A stretch of DNA of 64,000 nucleotides. Origin: Plectosphaerella cucumerina. Taxonomy: Eukaryota; Ascomycota; Sordariomycetes; Glomerellales; Plectosphaerellaceae. Position 1 is the first letter of the stretch, and the number at the start of each line of letters is the position of its first letter. Below, in pieces: positions 10,192-20,754 of this stretch. Position numbers and translations under genes: made by a program. The DNA lies in NCBI GenBank assembly GCA_020746995.1, contig JAGPXD010000002.1:3100001-3164000 (forward strand). Reading direction: 5' to 3'. The notes beneath the pieces were generated by a model. That model saw nothing but the letters and a program-made list of their open reading frames with translations, ran no database searches and was not told where the DNA came from.

Positions 10192-11847
10192 ATGCCGGTC
10201 CTTGTACGCCGCTCCCTCCAAGAGATCGTCGCCCGCTATGATGACGGCGACAAGACGGAGCTGGAGAACCTGATCAGAGCCTTCCGTATCATCCAGAAGC
10301 TCCCAGCCACCAACCCGGACTCTTGGTTCGTCATCGCCGGCTACCACGGCGAGCCTTTCGTTGCAGAGGACCCAAACAAGGACCCAGACTGGTGGGGCGG
10401 CTACTGCCAGCACCAGACGGTTCTCTTTCCAACATGGCACCGTGCCTACCTCCACCGCCTTGAACAGGCCCTCCGCAACGCAGTGCCCAGTGCCACAGAC
10501 CTCGCTCTTCCCTTCTGGGATGAGTGCATCTCGTACGGCACCGATGAGAACCCTCTTCCCTGGATCGTGACCGCTCGCACGCTGCCGATCCCTGTCGACA
10601 ACCAGACCGATAACCCATTCTATTCGTACACGCTTCAGAAGGCTTTGGCAGACAACCACACCACCTCGGACACCAACCGCTACTCCAAGCCAGCCGGCTA
10701 TCAGACGGTCCGCTACCCGCTGTCAGGGCTCGTTGGCAACGACAAGGACAGGGAGGCCACGGAGCTGCATAACAGCAAGTGGAAGAACCACGAGGATGCC
10801 GTCAAGAAGCTCAACTTGAACGTCAAGGAGTGGCTTGACGGCACCGTCAAGATTGACACCGAGGACGACGGCGGCGCCAGGGTTCCCGACACATTCTCGG
10901 TCTACTCGCGCTACCGCATTTGCCTTGAGGCGCCCAACTATACCGTCTTCTCAAACAAGGCGTCCATGGCGCAATACATTGTCGAGCACGGCGGGCAGGA
11001 GCACTATGGCGTGGCACTCGAGGAGCCGCACAATGCCATTCATCTCGCACTCGGCGGCTTCTACCAAAAAGGCGTGTACAACGCCGACCCAATCCGCGGC
11101 GCCAATGGCGACATGGGCGAGAATGAGACGGCCGGTTTTGACCCCGTCTTTTACCTCCATCATGCCTTTGTTGACTATGCCTTCTGGCAGTGGCAGCTCC
11201 GCCACAACGTCACGGCCGCCGGAAGCCTGACGGTCGAGGCCGGCAAGGACGGCACCTTTAGCGGCGGCGACCCCGTCTTCCCGAAGGGCACGCCGCTCGA
11301 CATGAGAAGCCCGCTCGAGCCGTTCAAGCAGCCCAACGGGCAGGTGTACACGTCCGAGGACGTGACCGATATCGAGAACCAGCTCGGCTACACGTACGGC
11401 ACGGGTTCCCTTGACCAGGAGTTGCACACCGGCCCCGTTCTCGGCGGACCACGCACGGCGCCCATCGAGCGAGTCATTTCCGTGTCCGACATCAATCGTG
11501 CCGACTACAGCGGCTCCTTTGTCATCCGCACCGCCATCGAGATGCCCGACGGCAAGCTCGTCGAGATTGGGCGCGAGGCGGTGCTCAGCCGATGGAGCGT
11601 GGCCGGATGCCGCAACTGCCAGGGCCACCTGAACGAGCAGTCCTTCATCGCCATCGACCAGAAGACCATGACGAAGATCAAAGGTGACAGACGCTCCAAC
11701 AAGGATGTCGAGAACAGCGTCCGCATTTACATCCAATCCCGCGAGTTCCCTGGTGAGGGCGACGACAGTGACCGTGCGGACCTCCCCGCCGTGCCCGGGC
11801 CCGGCTACCGTGCGCCTAGACGGCAGCCTGTGGTAAAGCTGCTTTAA
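10192..11847 (+). CDS. Tyrosinase (polyphenol oxidase), type-3 copper enzyme
   Basis: A single exon encodes 551 aa from the ATG at 10192. An in-frame ATG at 9997 lies upstream of the TATAAA box and is unlikely to be used. CuA is formed by His52 (HGEPF), His74 in the CQH motif (Cys72-x-His74, the thioether pair of fungal tyrosinases) and His83 (PTWHRAYLHRLEQAL). CuB is formed by HNAIH (280-284) and YLHHAFVDYAFW (323-324). The C-terminal shielding domain contains CRNC, a CxxC motif known from Aspergillus tyrosinases to help copper loading. There is no signal peptide, so it is probably made as a cytosolic pro-enzyme. It oxidises phenols to quinones (melanin or specialised pigments). The family call is secure; the substrate is unknown. 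Confidence 0.95.
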   Translation: MPVLVRRSLQEIVARYDDGDKTELENLIRAFRIIQKLPATNPDSWFVIAGYHGEPFVAEDPNKDPDWWGGYCQHQTVLFPTWHRAYLHRLEQALRNAVPSATDLALPFWDECISYGTDENPLPWIVTARTLPIPVDNQTDNPFYSYTLQKALADNHTTSDTNRYSKPAGYQTVRYPLSGLVGNDKDREATELHNSKWKNHEDAVKKLNLNVKEWLDGTVKIDTEDDGGARVPDTFSVYSRYRICLEAPNYTVFSNKASMAQYIVEHGGQEHYGVALEEPHNAIHLALGGFYQKGVYNADPIRGANGDMGENETAGFDPVFYLHHAFVDYAFWQWQLRHNVTAAGSLTVEAGKDGTFSGGDPVFPKGTPLDMRSPLEPFKQPNGQVYTSEDVTDIENQLGYTYGTGSLDQELHTGPVLGGPRTAPIERVISVSDINRADYSGSFVIRTAIEMPDGKLVEIGREAVLSRWSVAGCRNCQGHLNEQSFIAIDQKTMTKIKGDRRSNKDVENSVRIYIQSREFPGEGDDSDRADLPAVPGPGYRAPRRQPVVKLL

Positions 11848-12132
11848 GAGAGGCAGGCTTCGTTTTCTTTTGTCGTTGAAGAGTCAGCAGAGAGATTGGG
11901 TGCGCAGCTGCTCTCCGATGGTGCATGGTCAACTTCTGCAGGGCATGATCCCTGTCAACACTGAACACGAGCAACGACAGTTGTGGTTAGGCACTCCAAG
12001 CATAGGCCCATTTGTGCTCATGCACCTCGCACTAGCAGTTACAGCCCATGACCTTATTTCTACCTAGTTAAAAGACGAATGGAACCTGATGATAAACTTG
12101 TCCTCACACCAACCATCCGTCTCTCAGAGAAA

Positions 12133-13137
12133 TTAAGCCAAGGTCGCTCGAATCACACGACCGACAGACGTTCCGTTCGCAAGGGCCTCCGCTCCGGTGA
12201 CGTAGAGACTTCCAGCGTCCTCTGCCCCGCGGCCGAGAGCAGCCGAGGTGATCGAGGTCAACACAGTTGAGTTGGCCACGACGCTGGTCGTCTTTCCACT
12301 GACATCAACTTCCACCAGGGTGTTTTGCCCGTTCATCGCCAGCCAGGCTCGGGCGCCATCGGGAGCCAAGGCAAAATCATCTCCGGACAACCCTTTAGCA
12401 ATAATGTCCACCGGACCAGTTGGCATTCCAGTGGTGGGAGAGATGGGCACTGCGGCAAAGATACCCTTGTTGAAGTTGGTGAAGTAGAGGCGGCCATCGA
12501 GGGTCTCGATTCCATTTACGCCAATCGGCAACCCCTCCTGACCGAATCGCAGCATCTCATCGTTGAACACGGTCTCAGACTGGCCTGTGATGATGTCGAG
12601 TCTGGTGATCGTCCCGTTGCTGGAGTCGGAGATGAGGACATGCGATGTGTCGTTGGCTGCCATGCGCGTCATGCCGTTAAAGAACCCAGCATTCGGGAAT
12701 TCCGCGACAACATTGACAGCAGCCCGGTTCGCGCAGCCGGACTTGCCGAGGCCGCGCAGGTCGATCTCCCAGACAGCAGTTGTCCCAGGCGCAGTAGAAA
12801 ATCCAGTAAGATTGAGGCCCACGACGTAGAAAACATCCTCTTGGATCTCGACGATGCCGGACAAGCCGGCAGCTTCGGGAATCTCCACGACTGCAACAGG
12901 CTCCGAGTCACCGGAAGGAGAAACCAAGAAAACAGAGGATGACGCCAGAGATGTGACGAGAATCTCTCCATTGCTTCGGATGGCAATGTTCTCCAAGCCT
13001 TGAGTTGAAGGAAGGGTGCTGAGGACGGTCAAGGGATCGTCTGGCAGGCAACCATCATCCGATGTAGGGTAAGCCGCTACAGCGACCAAAGGAAGAAGGG
13101 CAGGAGCGAATGCGTGGAAGATGGTGTTGATGGACAT
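12133..13137 (-). CDS. Secreted SMP-30/gluconolactonase-like beta-propeller protein
   Basis: A single exon encodes 334 aa, starting at the ATG at 13137, 78 bp downstream of a TATAAG. The signal peptide is MSINTIFHAFAPALLPLVAV followed by AAYP. The repeats of about 45-50 residues (LENIAIRSNGEILVTSLASS, GVNGIETLDGRLYFTNF, DDFALAPDGARAWLAMNG) indicate a six-bladed SMP-30/NHL-type propeller. Secreted fungal proteins of this form include lactonase-like proteins and the EupfF/AsR5 hetero-Diels-Alderases; the pattern ENIAIRSNG is shared with that group as I remember it. The function here is therefore open: hydrolase, carrier or pericyclase. It is transcribed away from the GMC oxidoreductase gene, from which it is separated by a region with a repeated motif. 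Sequons NLT, NDT and NGT suggest glycosylation. Confidence 0.78.
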   Translation of the reverse strand: MSINTIFHAFAPALLPLVAVAAYPTSDDGCLPDDPLTVLSTLPSTQGLENIAIRSNGEILVTSLASSSVFLVSPSGDSEPVAVVEIPEAAGLSGIVEIQEDVFYVVGLNLTGFSTAPGTTAVWEIDLRGLGKSGCANRAAVNVVAEFPNAGFFNGMTRMAANDTSHVLISDSSNGTITRLDIITGQSETVFNDEMLRFGQEGLPIGVNGIETLDGRLYFTNFNKGIFAAVPISPTTGMPTGPVDIIAKGLSGDDFALAPDGARAWLAMNGQNTLVEVDVSGKTTSVVANSTVLTSITSAALGRGAEDAGSLYVTGAEALANGTSVGRVIRATLA

Positions 13138-14461
13138 TGCGTTGGTTTGTAGTGGACCTAGAATGATTGGGATGTGTTGTGGCAAGATTGAGCAAAACTT
13201 GTCACAAGGTGTTCGTCTTATAACGATTGAATCTAGATCAACGCTGTCACGAACCATCGCGACTTCTTCAACACAAAGTCCAAACTAGATGTGGGACATG
13301 GGGCCCCGAGCATATCGCGCCATGCCAGTTCTTGCAGACGCGTGTCCATCGCCATCTTTCCTGCCATCACAGCCTCAGTCGGCTGGTCAGTTGATCCGAC
13401 AGGCAGCAAGGAGCCTGTCAAATTTGGCCGAGACGCCCCTAGCTTTATTGCAGTGCCAGATGGAATGCCCTATTGTTCCAACCGAGAATATGAGAGATCT
13501 CATCAATCGCCAAGGGTCGAGACAAGGCGGGCAGCGAGGCTCATTCCAGGCATTGGGCTTGGCTACCGAAAGACCTGGTCCCAGGAGCCCGGACTTGTGA
13601 CATCAGGCGTTGCAGACGAGGTAATCTCGTATATTATCCTATGCCCAAGTCTTGTCATGGAACTTGTTGTCTGGTGCAGTTGAACCCAGGGGCTGCAGAC
13701 CAAGCCTCGGCTCTGATATGCGGTGCAACACCTCCACGTGGTAATCGGAAGCAAGATCAGTTCCAAAACCTGTCGACTTGATTGATTAAAGGCAGATAGA
13801 CACGCGGTGAGCCGCCCGGTTGGAACAAATCCTACATCAGGATGCAGCTCCGATGCATGTGGCATCTCGCTTGCGCATCGGCCTCCAGGTTGAACCCGAG
13901 AGAGCGTGTGGGACGCCTGGACTGACTCGGTCTGGAGTGTGCACTTGCATGTGGGACAACTTACTCGACTCATCGTGAACCACGCACATGCATGTGGGAC
14001 AGCTCATGACTCGGGGCAGGGAGGTTCGGTTAGAAGCGCACCATAAGCGGCATGGATGACCCTGGGCATGAGCCTCATTTGATGACGTCCAGGTCAAGCC
14101 CCTAATCAACTATCACCGATTCAGTGGCTCGGCTCTGTCACTTCGGGGGGGGGGGGGATGCAGCCCCGAGGCATGCTGCATCAGAAAGCAGTGCATCATT
14201 CTAGGCAACCTTTATGGTGAGCATAGCCTGGGATCGGCCAGAGAGACTGACCGACGCCGACTCAATTCGAAACCCCGGTACCCGAGGGAGTGGTATGGTG
14301 TTGCTGGATCTCTGCCCGGTACGATGAGGGTGATCGCTCGGGGTCCAGGGGGGGAACATGATGGCCCCATGAGTCCCAGGGGTATAAGAAGACCACCGTC
14401 ACTGTCAATCATGAGATGAACGGAACACATCAGACCATCACACACTGTTCATTGCTTCACT
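13138..14461. promoter_or_regulatory. Divergent intergenic region with three ATGTGGGACA copies
   Basis: This region lies between the divergent SMP-30-like and GMC genes. The 10-mer ATGTGGGACA occurs three times on the plus strand: 13289-13298, 13949-13958 and 13992-14001. The last two extend to a 13 bp match (TGCATGTGGGACA, 13946-13958 and 13989-14001). A run of 12 or more G lies near 14146. A TATAAG near 14383 precedes the GMC start by about 78 bp. No supported gene lies inside. A role of the motif as a regulator site is inference. Confidence 0.5.
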
Positions 14462-16714
14462 ATGAGATCCATCCACATTACACTGCTCGCCGCCTCCGCG
14501 GCTGCATACACCATTCCCACCGGGACCCAACCCTACTACCCCAAAGCCTCCTCCCGCTGCGGTGGAGTGAAAGCCCAGAATGAAACGACGACACCCGCTG
14601 CCGAATATGACTACATCATTGTTGGTGGCGGCATCGCCGGCATGACTTTGGCCAATCGGCTCACCGAGACTGGTGGTGAGTTGAGAGGTCTACTCAGCAA
14701 CATCAGACCTTGTCACTAACGTCTCAATCTCTAGAAAACCAGATCCTTGTTCTAGAGGCTGGAGAGCTGTAAGCCACATGGTTCTGCATCCAAAGCTGGA
14801 TTATGGACACTGACATGGAGGGCAGGGATCAAAATGAGGCTTTCATCACCACTCCGGGCCTCGTAGGCAGTGGAGCTGGTACTCAATACGACTGGAATAT
14901 CACCAGCACCAAGTCACCCCTTACCAACAACAGGGAGCTCTCACTTCCAGCTGGCCGAGGCGTTGGCGGTGGCAGTCTTATCAATCAGATGGTGTTCACG
15001 AGAGGTAACAAGGGCGACTTCGATCGATGGGAAGCCCTTGGCAACGCCGGTGTGAACTGGGATGAGATGTTCCAATACTTCAAGAAGGTATGTCAACCTG
15101 CCTGTCTTCTCATAAGCTGGTCTCAACCTTTTCACAGAGCGAGAACTTCACACCGCCCGAGTTGGACATTGTCGAGAACTTCGACGCGACCTATGACCTG
15201 CGCGTTCACGGATTTGAGGGAGCAGTCCATGCGAGCTTCTCGCCGTTCTTCTGGCCCTCCATCAGTTAGTCTACCTCAAGTCTTCATCGCCGATGAATAC
15301 TTTTCGCTAACCCAGATCCCACCACAGACAACATGGTCGCTGCAACCCGCGAGCTTGGAATCCCCGTTCTTCAAGACGGCCAGGGCGGCGACAACGCTGG
15401 CGGCTACTTCTGCCCCAAGAGCCAAAAGCCAGTCGAAAACACCAGGAGCTCTGCGCGGGCCACGCACTATGAGAGGGCTGTTGTCAGGCAGAACTTCCAC
15501 CTCACGACCGGTGCCCGTGTGACGAAGATTGTGCTCGATGGCACCAAGGCCGTCGGTGTGGAGGTGAGTGTCGACCGATTTCTTGGCTAGCGAGACCCCT
15601 TACTCACTATTCTATCATAGTACGCCATCTCTGAGGGTTCTCAGAGAACATCCGTCAGGGCTCGCAAAGAGATCGTGCTGTCTGCTGGAGCTCTGCAAAC
15701 CCCCCATCTTCTGCAACTCTCGGGCATCGGAGATTCTACCATCCTTTCTGCCGCAGGCATCGAGACTGCGGTCGAGCTCCCGGGTGTTGGCCAGAACCTC
15801 CAGGACCACCCTCTTCTCGTCACTGTCTTTGGCTGTAAGTGGATATCTGATCTATGCAAAAGACATCGCAGCTAAAGCGCCCTCCAGTGAACGTTCCTCT
15901 CTCTTCAGCGAACCTGACTTCCAACGAGACCTATGCCGCCGAAATGACCCAGCTCTATCAGACTCAGCAAACTGGCCCCCTCGCCAACCCCGGTGGCGAA
16001 TTCCTCGTCTTCCTTCCTGTCTCCAACTTCACCGACCGTGCCGCCGAGCTGCAGAGCCTCGCGCAGGGCCAAGATGTGGCCAGCTTTGTGTCAACTGCTC
16101 CTGACACTGTCCAGGCAGGCTTTGCCCTGCAGCACAGCCTCCTTTCTGAGACACTGACTTCCGCCTCCTCGACGGCCCTTGAGGTCTTTTGGAACGACGG
16201 TGCTATTGTCTTGGGCCTCCAGCACCCCTTCTCCCGAGGCTCAGTCAAGATCGCCAGCAATGACCCCTTCACACCTGCCGTCGTTGAGACCGGCTTCTTC
16301 TCTAACCCGATCGATCTCGCAGTTCTCGTCGAGGGAGTCAAGTTTACGAGGAAGATTATGGCCACGCAGGCCATGGTTGAGACCAACTCTTTTGAGATTG
16401 TGCCGGGCGCAAACATCACTGCCAACGCCGATATCGAGTCGTTCATCAAGCAGAACGTTGCAACCTTTGCTCACTACTCCGGTACCACTATGATGGCTCC
16501 CCTTGATCTTGGCGGTGTTGTCGACAGTTCATTCCGCGTCTACGGTGTGGAAAGCCTCCGAGTTGTTGACGCCGGTGTCATCCCTCTGGTCCCCGCTGCA
16601 CACACTTCTTCCACTGTCTACGCCCTGGCGGAGAGGGTAAGTCGACCCTGTCATGATGACTTTTCATACATATTACTGACCATGTAACAGGCTGCAGCTT
16701 TGATGCAGCTTTGA
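14462..16714 (+). CDS. Secreted GMC-family FAD oxidoreductase
   Basis: Eight exons join to 619 aa: 14462-14675, 14735-14768, 14826-15087, 15138-15264, 15328-15563, 15621-15834, 15888-16636 and 16691-16714. The signal peptide is MRSIHITLLAASAAAYT. The ADP-binding motif is DYIIVGGGIAGMTLANRL, continued across intron 1 by ILVLEAGE. GMC signature 1 is GRGVGGGSLINQMVFTRG and signature 2 is SAGALQTPHLLQLSGIG. The C-terminus has FAHYSGTTMM (catalytic His) and GVIPLVPAAHTSSTVYALAE. The length and secretion match the aryl-alcohol oxidase/versicolorin B synthase/patulin synthase side of the family, which oxidise or cyclise small molecules outside the cytosol. The substrate is unknown. It is flanked by the SMP-30-like gene and a regulator gene. 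Confidence 0.92.
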
Positions 16715-17221
16715 GCGGCACTGCAGCCTTCCGTTTCTCCAGTCTGACCAGACTACACAACATCTACGGAAATTCTCCTTTTCTATCTTTTCATCTGTTC
16801 AGTTCTAGAGTATACAGCTTCGAAGCAACTTATTGTAGATTTCTTCACCTTAGATATTCAAGAACACACCATCAAGCGCACTGAGGTTAGGAATTTCGCC
16901 TCGTGATGTGATTGCCGCAATGTGAAGTAGATGTTCCTGACCTCAGAGGCTCTTAATAGCACGCCATTAGATCCTCTGTTCTCAATTTCCCATCGATTCG
17001 TTCCCGTTCTGTTGGTGTTCTGCATAAGCAGTTGAGCCCAGCCTGGTGGGCTAGATGGGCAATCAGGCGACCCATAAAAATAGCAGCCGGTGTCATAGGA
17101 ATACCCCCGACGGCGAGACAAAACCCCGCCGACCTGTCCCTCTTCCCCGCTTCCCTCCCTTCCCATTCCATGTTCTTCCAATCGACGGAGCCACCGACGG
17201 CTGCTCACCCCGGGGTTACAA
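16715..17221. other. Intergenic upstream of regulator gene
   Basis: About 500 bp. It contains a pyrimidine-rich stretch (about 17140-17180) just before the regulator ATG, which is common in fungal 5' leaders. No gene is seen. Confidence 0.35.
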
Positions 17222-19274
17222 ATGGCCACCAGATCCTCACGGCGCGCGCCCTTCCGTGTGTGCGACAGGTGCTTTCGCCATGTGAGTGCTCTTCATGAGT
17301 CAAGGCCACACACTGAGACGAAAGTGACGTGCGTAGAAAACCCAATGCGATTTTGACGACCGTGACAGCTGCGTCAGGTGTACACGCCTCGGTGTCGATT
17401 GTGTCACAGAGAGAGCGGTCCGTCAGCGAGGTCGTCCGCCCAAGAAATCAGACCGAGCGAAAGGAGGAGAAAGGGACTCGCATGCAACCAACCCGACACT
17501 CGCCTCGTCAGCGTCCCCAAGGAGTGTCCAAGCAGAAGGACCGATCACCGGATTACCAGATCATGTCCAGGATTTGACCCTCAACTCAGCTGCCACAGCA
17601 AGATTGAAAGGGGCCTTTCTATCAAGAGATCAGTCTCTGGGACCCTACCACCTCTTGACAGACTGTCAGAACCAAGTTGAAGCTGTGGCTTCCTCTAACA
17701 AGTCCTTCATCTGCGGCATATTGTCGATTGCTCTTGAGTTGAGCCCAGGATTACTCCCAGGATCCGACGCTGGGCAGCTTGGAAAAACGAAGTGGGCGTT
17801 TCTCGACGAATGCTTGTCCCAGATACGGCCTACATCAAAAGACTACCAGCCGATCGTCCCTGATGCCCTCATCCTAACACTCACCAGCTGGACCTGGTGC
17901 TTCACATCAGAGCTTGTTCAGGCATCCAAGCAATGGGTCTCTCTCGCAAAAGCCATACTGGTAGAAGGCCTGTCTGATTCTGCGTTAAAATCAACTTCCA
18001 CCAGATCTTGGGAACATGGGTACGTATGGAGGCACACCGCAATCGGGTCCAAACACAGCTGACGAGTGCTCCAGGACGCACATCGCCACTATTCTGCAAG
18101 AAAGGTGAGGTAATCACCTTGAAATTTCTTTTTGGTAATAACTTACATGAATTATCAGGGTGATCTCGTTACTGGGCTATTCGCCGCGGGTGTCAAGCAT
18201 GCCTGTGGAACCAGCCACACTGCTGCCAAATACCACCAACAAAATGCTTTCGACCACATGGGGTGGCCTTTTTCAGCCATTCATCAGGTGAGTCACTCAA
18301 CTTCAATGTTGACGATAAGTCCCTATACTGATACCGGCCAGCATCATTGATCTAATCCTTCAAGAACCCGACTTGAACACTAGGGTCTGGACTGACGCGT
18401 TTGAGGAACTAGAACTCTACTTCCTTCGCTTCCCGCCGTCACTTCTTAGGTTCCGTGATGTCCAGATTCAGTATCAGGCAGAAGCTATGATATGGATGCA
18501 CGGCCTGTTTATAATGCTCTGTAAGTTTGAAAACCAAGACTGACGCACTACCAAGACACAAGCTGACGTGTAAGACGCGAAACGAGACCCGCTGAGCATT
18601 CTATTCAACCCGCTTGTTCTTGACCGCAACGTTCTTTCCCATGCTCTAGGTCACTCTTTACTTCTTAGCGAGGTAAGTAATTGTCTCTGTTTACCCGAGT
18701 GATTCTGGATTGACCGCGAGTACAGGTACTCCCTCGCTTAGAGGAGCTTGACAGAGATTTCGAAGCCTTGAGTGCTCTGACGGTGTTCTGCATCCTGGTC
18801 TCTTCTATTATTCAGACCGCTGTTCTGATGAGACTCTCAGCGGGAGCCAGCGCAACATTTCCGCCTCAAGCCATTCCAACGAGCCTCTCCAAGTCTAGTC
18901 TGGCTCACCTCCGAGCACTAGCATCAATCAGAGCCCGATGCTCGAGATTTGACTCGCCGCTCTCTCTGGAAGTACAGCGACTTCTCGAAACCTGCCACCA
19001 CCGGGTTGTTCTGGGCTACGATAATGGAACAGGCGTGTCAGCTTCTGTACTGAAAATGTATCGGTGGAAGAGGCGGGGAAAGGGCATAATACCCCTGAAT
19101 GGCGAGGTCGCTGACGAGATTGGGGAGTTTGATGAAGCTCCTGGCGCAGAGATTTTGCCGTTTGGTAGCGGATCGAGCGTGATGAACAGCTTGGAAGTGA
19201 TACATGAGGTGTGCTCCCCAAGTAGTCGCATGTGCGAACCCGGGTTCTTCGACATGAGTATTTTGATTAGATAG
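17222..19274 (+). CDS. Fungal Zn2Cys6-type transcription factor, zinc-cluster exon junction unresolved
   Basis: The start at 17222 encodes RVCDRCFRH, the first half of a Zn2Cys6 cluster. From 17369 on, CVRCTRLGVDC gives the second half, followed by the AT-hook-like RGRPPKKSDR. The middle Cys is missing from both pieces: ACGTGC at 17330 could supply it, but I found no splice combination that keeps the frame, so the cluster may be damaged or have an unusual intron. Downstream the protein continues over several exons, roughly 17369-18018, 18161-18289, 18344-18521, 18577-18673 and 18727-19274, with GTAAGT or GTGAGT donors. It contains a mid-region of the AflR/fungal-specific regulator type (FICGILSIALELSPG, LEVQRLLETCHHRVVLGYD). 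It ends 81 bp from the end of a convergent regulator gene. It is a likely pathway regulator, which is inference from context. Confidence 0.65.
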
Positions 19275-19355
19275 GCCAAGCAAGCTGCTCCATCTTTCGG
19301 TTAAATGACAGCTCTTTTCAGGCGCCCTGGTAATAATGCTTTCATGTCGAAATTA

Positions 19356-20754
19356 TCAGAAGAGAGGTTGACAGACTCCCAGCTCCAAACAGACGCTTTC
19401 TGCACTAACTTGATGGGGCTCTATCTCTTCTGTAGACGAATTTTCCAATCTTTCCCATTCCACCTTTCGCCAAACCTCCCTCATGATGTTGATGAGATTT
19501 GAAATGTGCGGGATAGAAAACCGCCTTTGCATACCAGAAAGCAGAAAAAGAACCTCCTGTTGGAGCTCTTTGTTGCCGCTGGCTTCATTGGCAACGACCG
19601 CCACAGGCCAGGTCATGACGTTCATGATGGTGATGCGCTGGTCGTCGACAGCAGATAGAAGAGCCCGCATGGTCAGCACCATCTCAAACATGAGCCTTTC
19701 TGCCTGCCGAGCTTTGTCATCCGGAAGGAAGGTGACCAGATCGGCGCCGAAGCCCCCTCTCCACAAGTGTATGATGGCGGCCTTGCGCATGACCTCCCAG
19801 GCATTCGTGACTGCTAACCTCACGGCTGCCGATAAGCGGGATAGGTTCTCTGGCGGTTGCCATAGGACGAGGCATGTCTCCAACATCTGTTTGAGTCCTC
19901 CAGCCCTCAGCAAGGGGTTAAGTTGCTGGCCCTTGGTAGCCTTGTCGAACAATCGCTGAACGTGATCTCTTGTTGAAATTGTTACGTTTCCCCTGAAACT
20001 TTCCTGGAGCACGGCTGAGATTGTCGAGAGAATTGTGACCAGTGACTTTGGATATCCCAGGATGACCTCGAGGGACGAAATCTCTTCGCCGTCTTCAGAC
20101 TCTGGTGGGTGAATGTGCCAAGACAGCCATAACTCGTTCAAAGGGCCTCGGTTGCCGAGGGAAAACAGCCCAATGCTAAACTGGGCCGCCATGTCCCTTG
20201 CGAGCCGACCAATGGCGGTACTTTGGACTGTTTCTTGGCCGAGCAACTCAATCAAGGTTACCATGCCCCTGATGTGCAATGCCCAGTCGCATGACTGGTC
20301 CTGACTGCCTGGAAACCCCGCTGTGACGAGGAGCATGACACACGCAATGGCCTCGAGTGCTTCATCTTCACTGGCCTCGCCGCATCGCAGCTGCTCGATC
20401 TTTGCTCTGAGAAGGGCAAGGCTGTCGTGGTACCTGACGGGCGCCGTCATTTCGCCATGGACGCCCGAGCCCCGGCGGAGATCCTCGGCAAGCGCTAGCA
20501 TGGCGCTTCGGACAGGCGGGTGATCATTCGCGACTTTGAAGACCTCATCCAGTAATGGGATGCCCAGGCCATTGATTGCCGTGAATCGTAGCCGGGCCAC
20601 TCGTAGTACTGCGCACGCTTGTCAGCAAACGAACTGCGGGCGAATCGAATGCCAGCGGCATACAAAGTCGAAGTTCTTGGTTATCAGCTCCGCTGATTCG
20701 CAGACCACTCTTGTGAATTTGGAAGCTCGTTTGTGATCGCGCATCGTAAGCCAT
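19356..20754 (-). CDS. Fungal transcription-factor-like protein lacking a DNA-binding domain
   Basis: Two exons, 20754-20664 and 20608-19356, are separated by a 55 bp intron (GTATGC donor, GCTGAC branch point, GCAG acceptor). They join to 447 aa. The body matches the regulatory half of Fungal_trans_2-type regulators: EAIACVMLLVTAGFPGSQD, WALHIRGMVTLIELLG, MVLTMRALLSAVDD and a C-terminal HISNLINIMREVWRKVEWER. The N-terminus is only about 30 residues and has no cysteine cluster. Upstream lies a 20-G run, so no coding extension is seen. It may be a truncated regulator, a co-regulator without DNA binding, or a gene whose zinc-cluster exon was lost. It is divergent from the aminotransferase gene and convergent with the preceding regulator gene. 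Confidence 0.68.

Noticed and set aside
14250..14290. TTCGAAACCCCGG stretch resembling the T-arm of a tRNA
   Set aside because: No matching D-arm, anticodon arm or acceptor stem could be formed around it.
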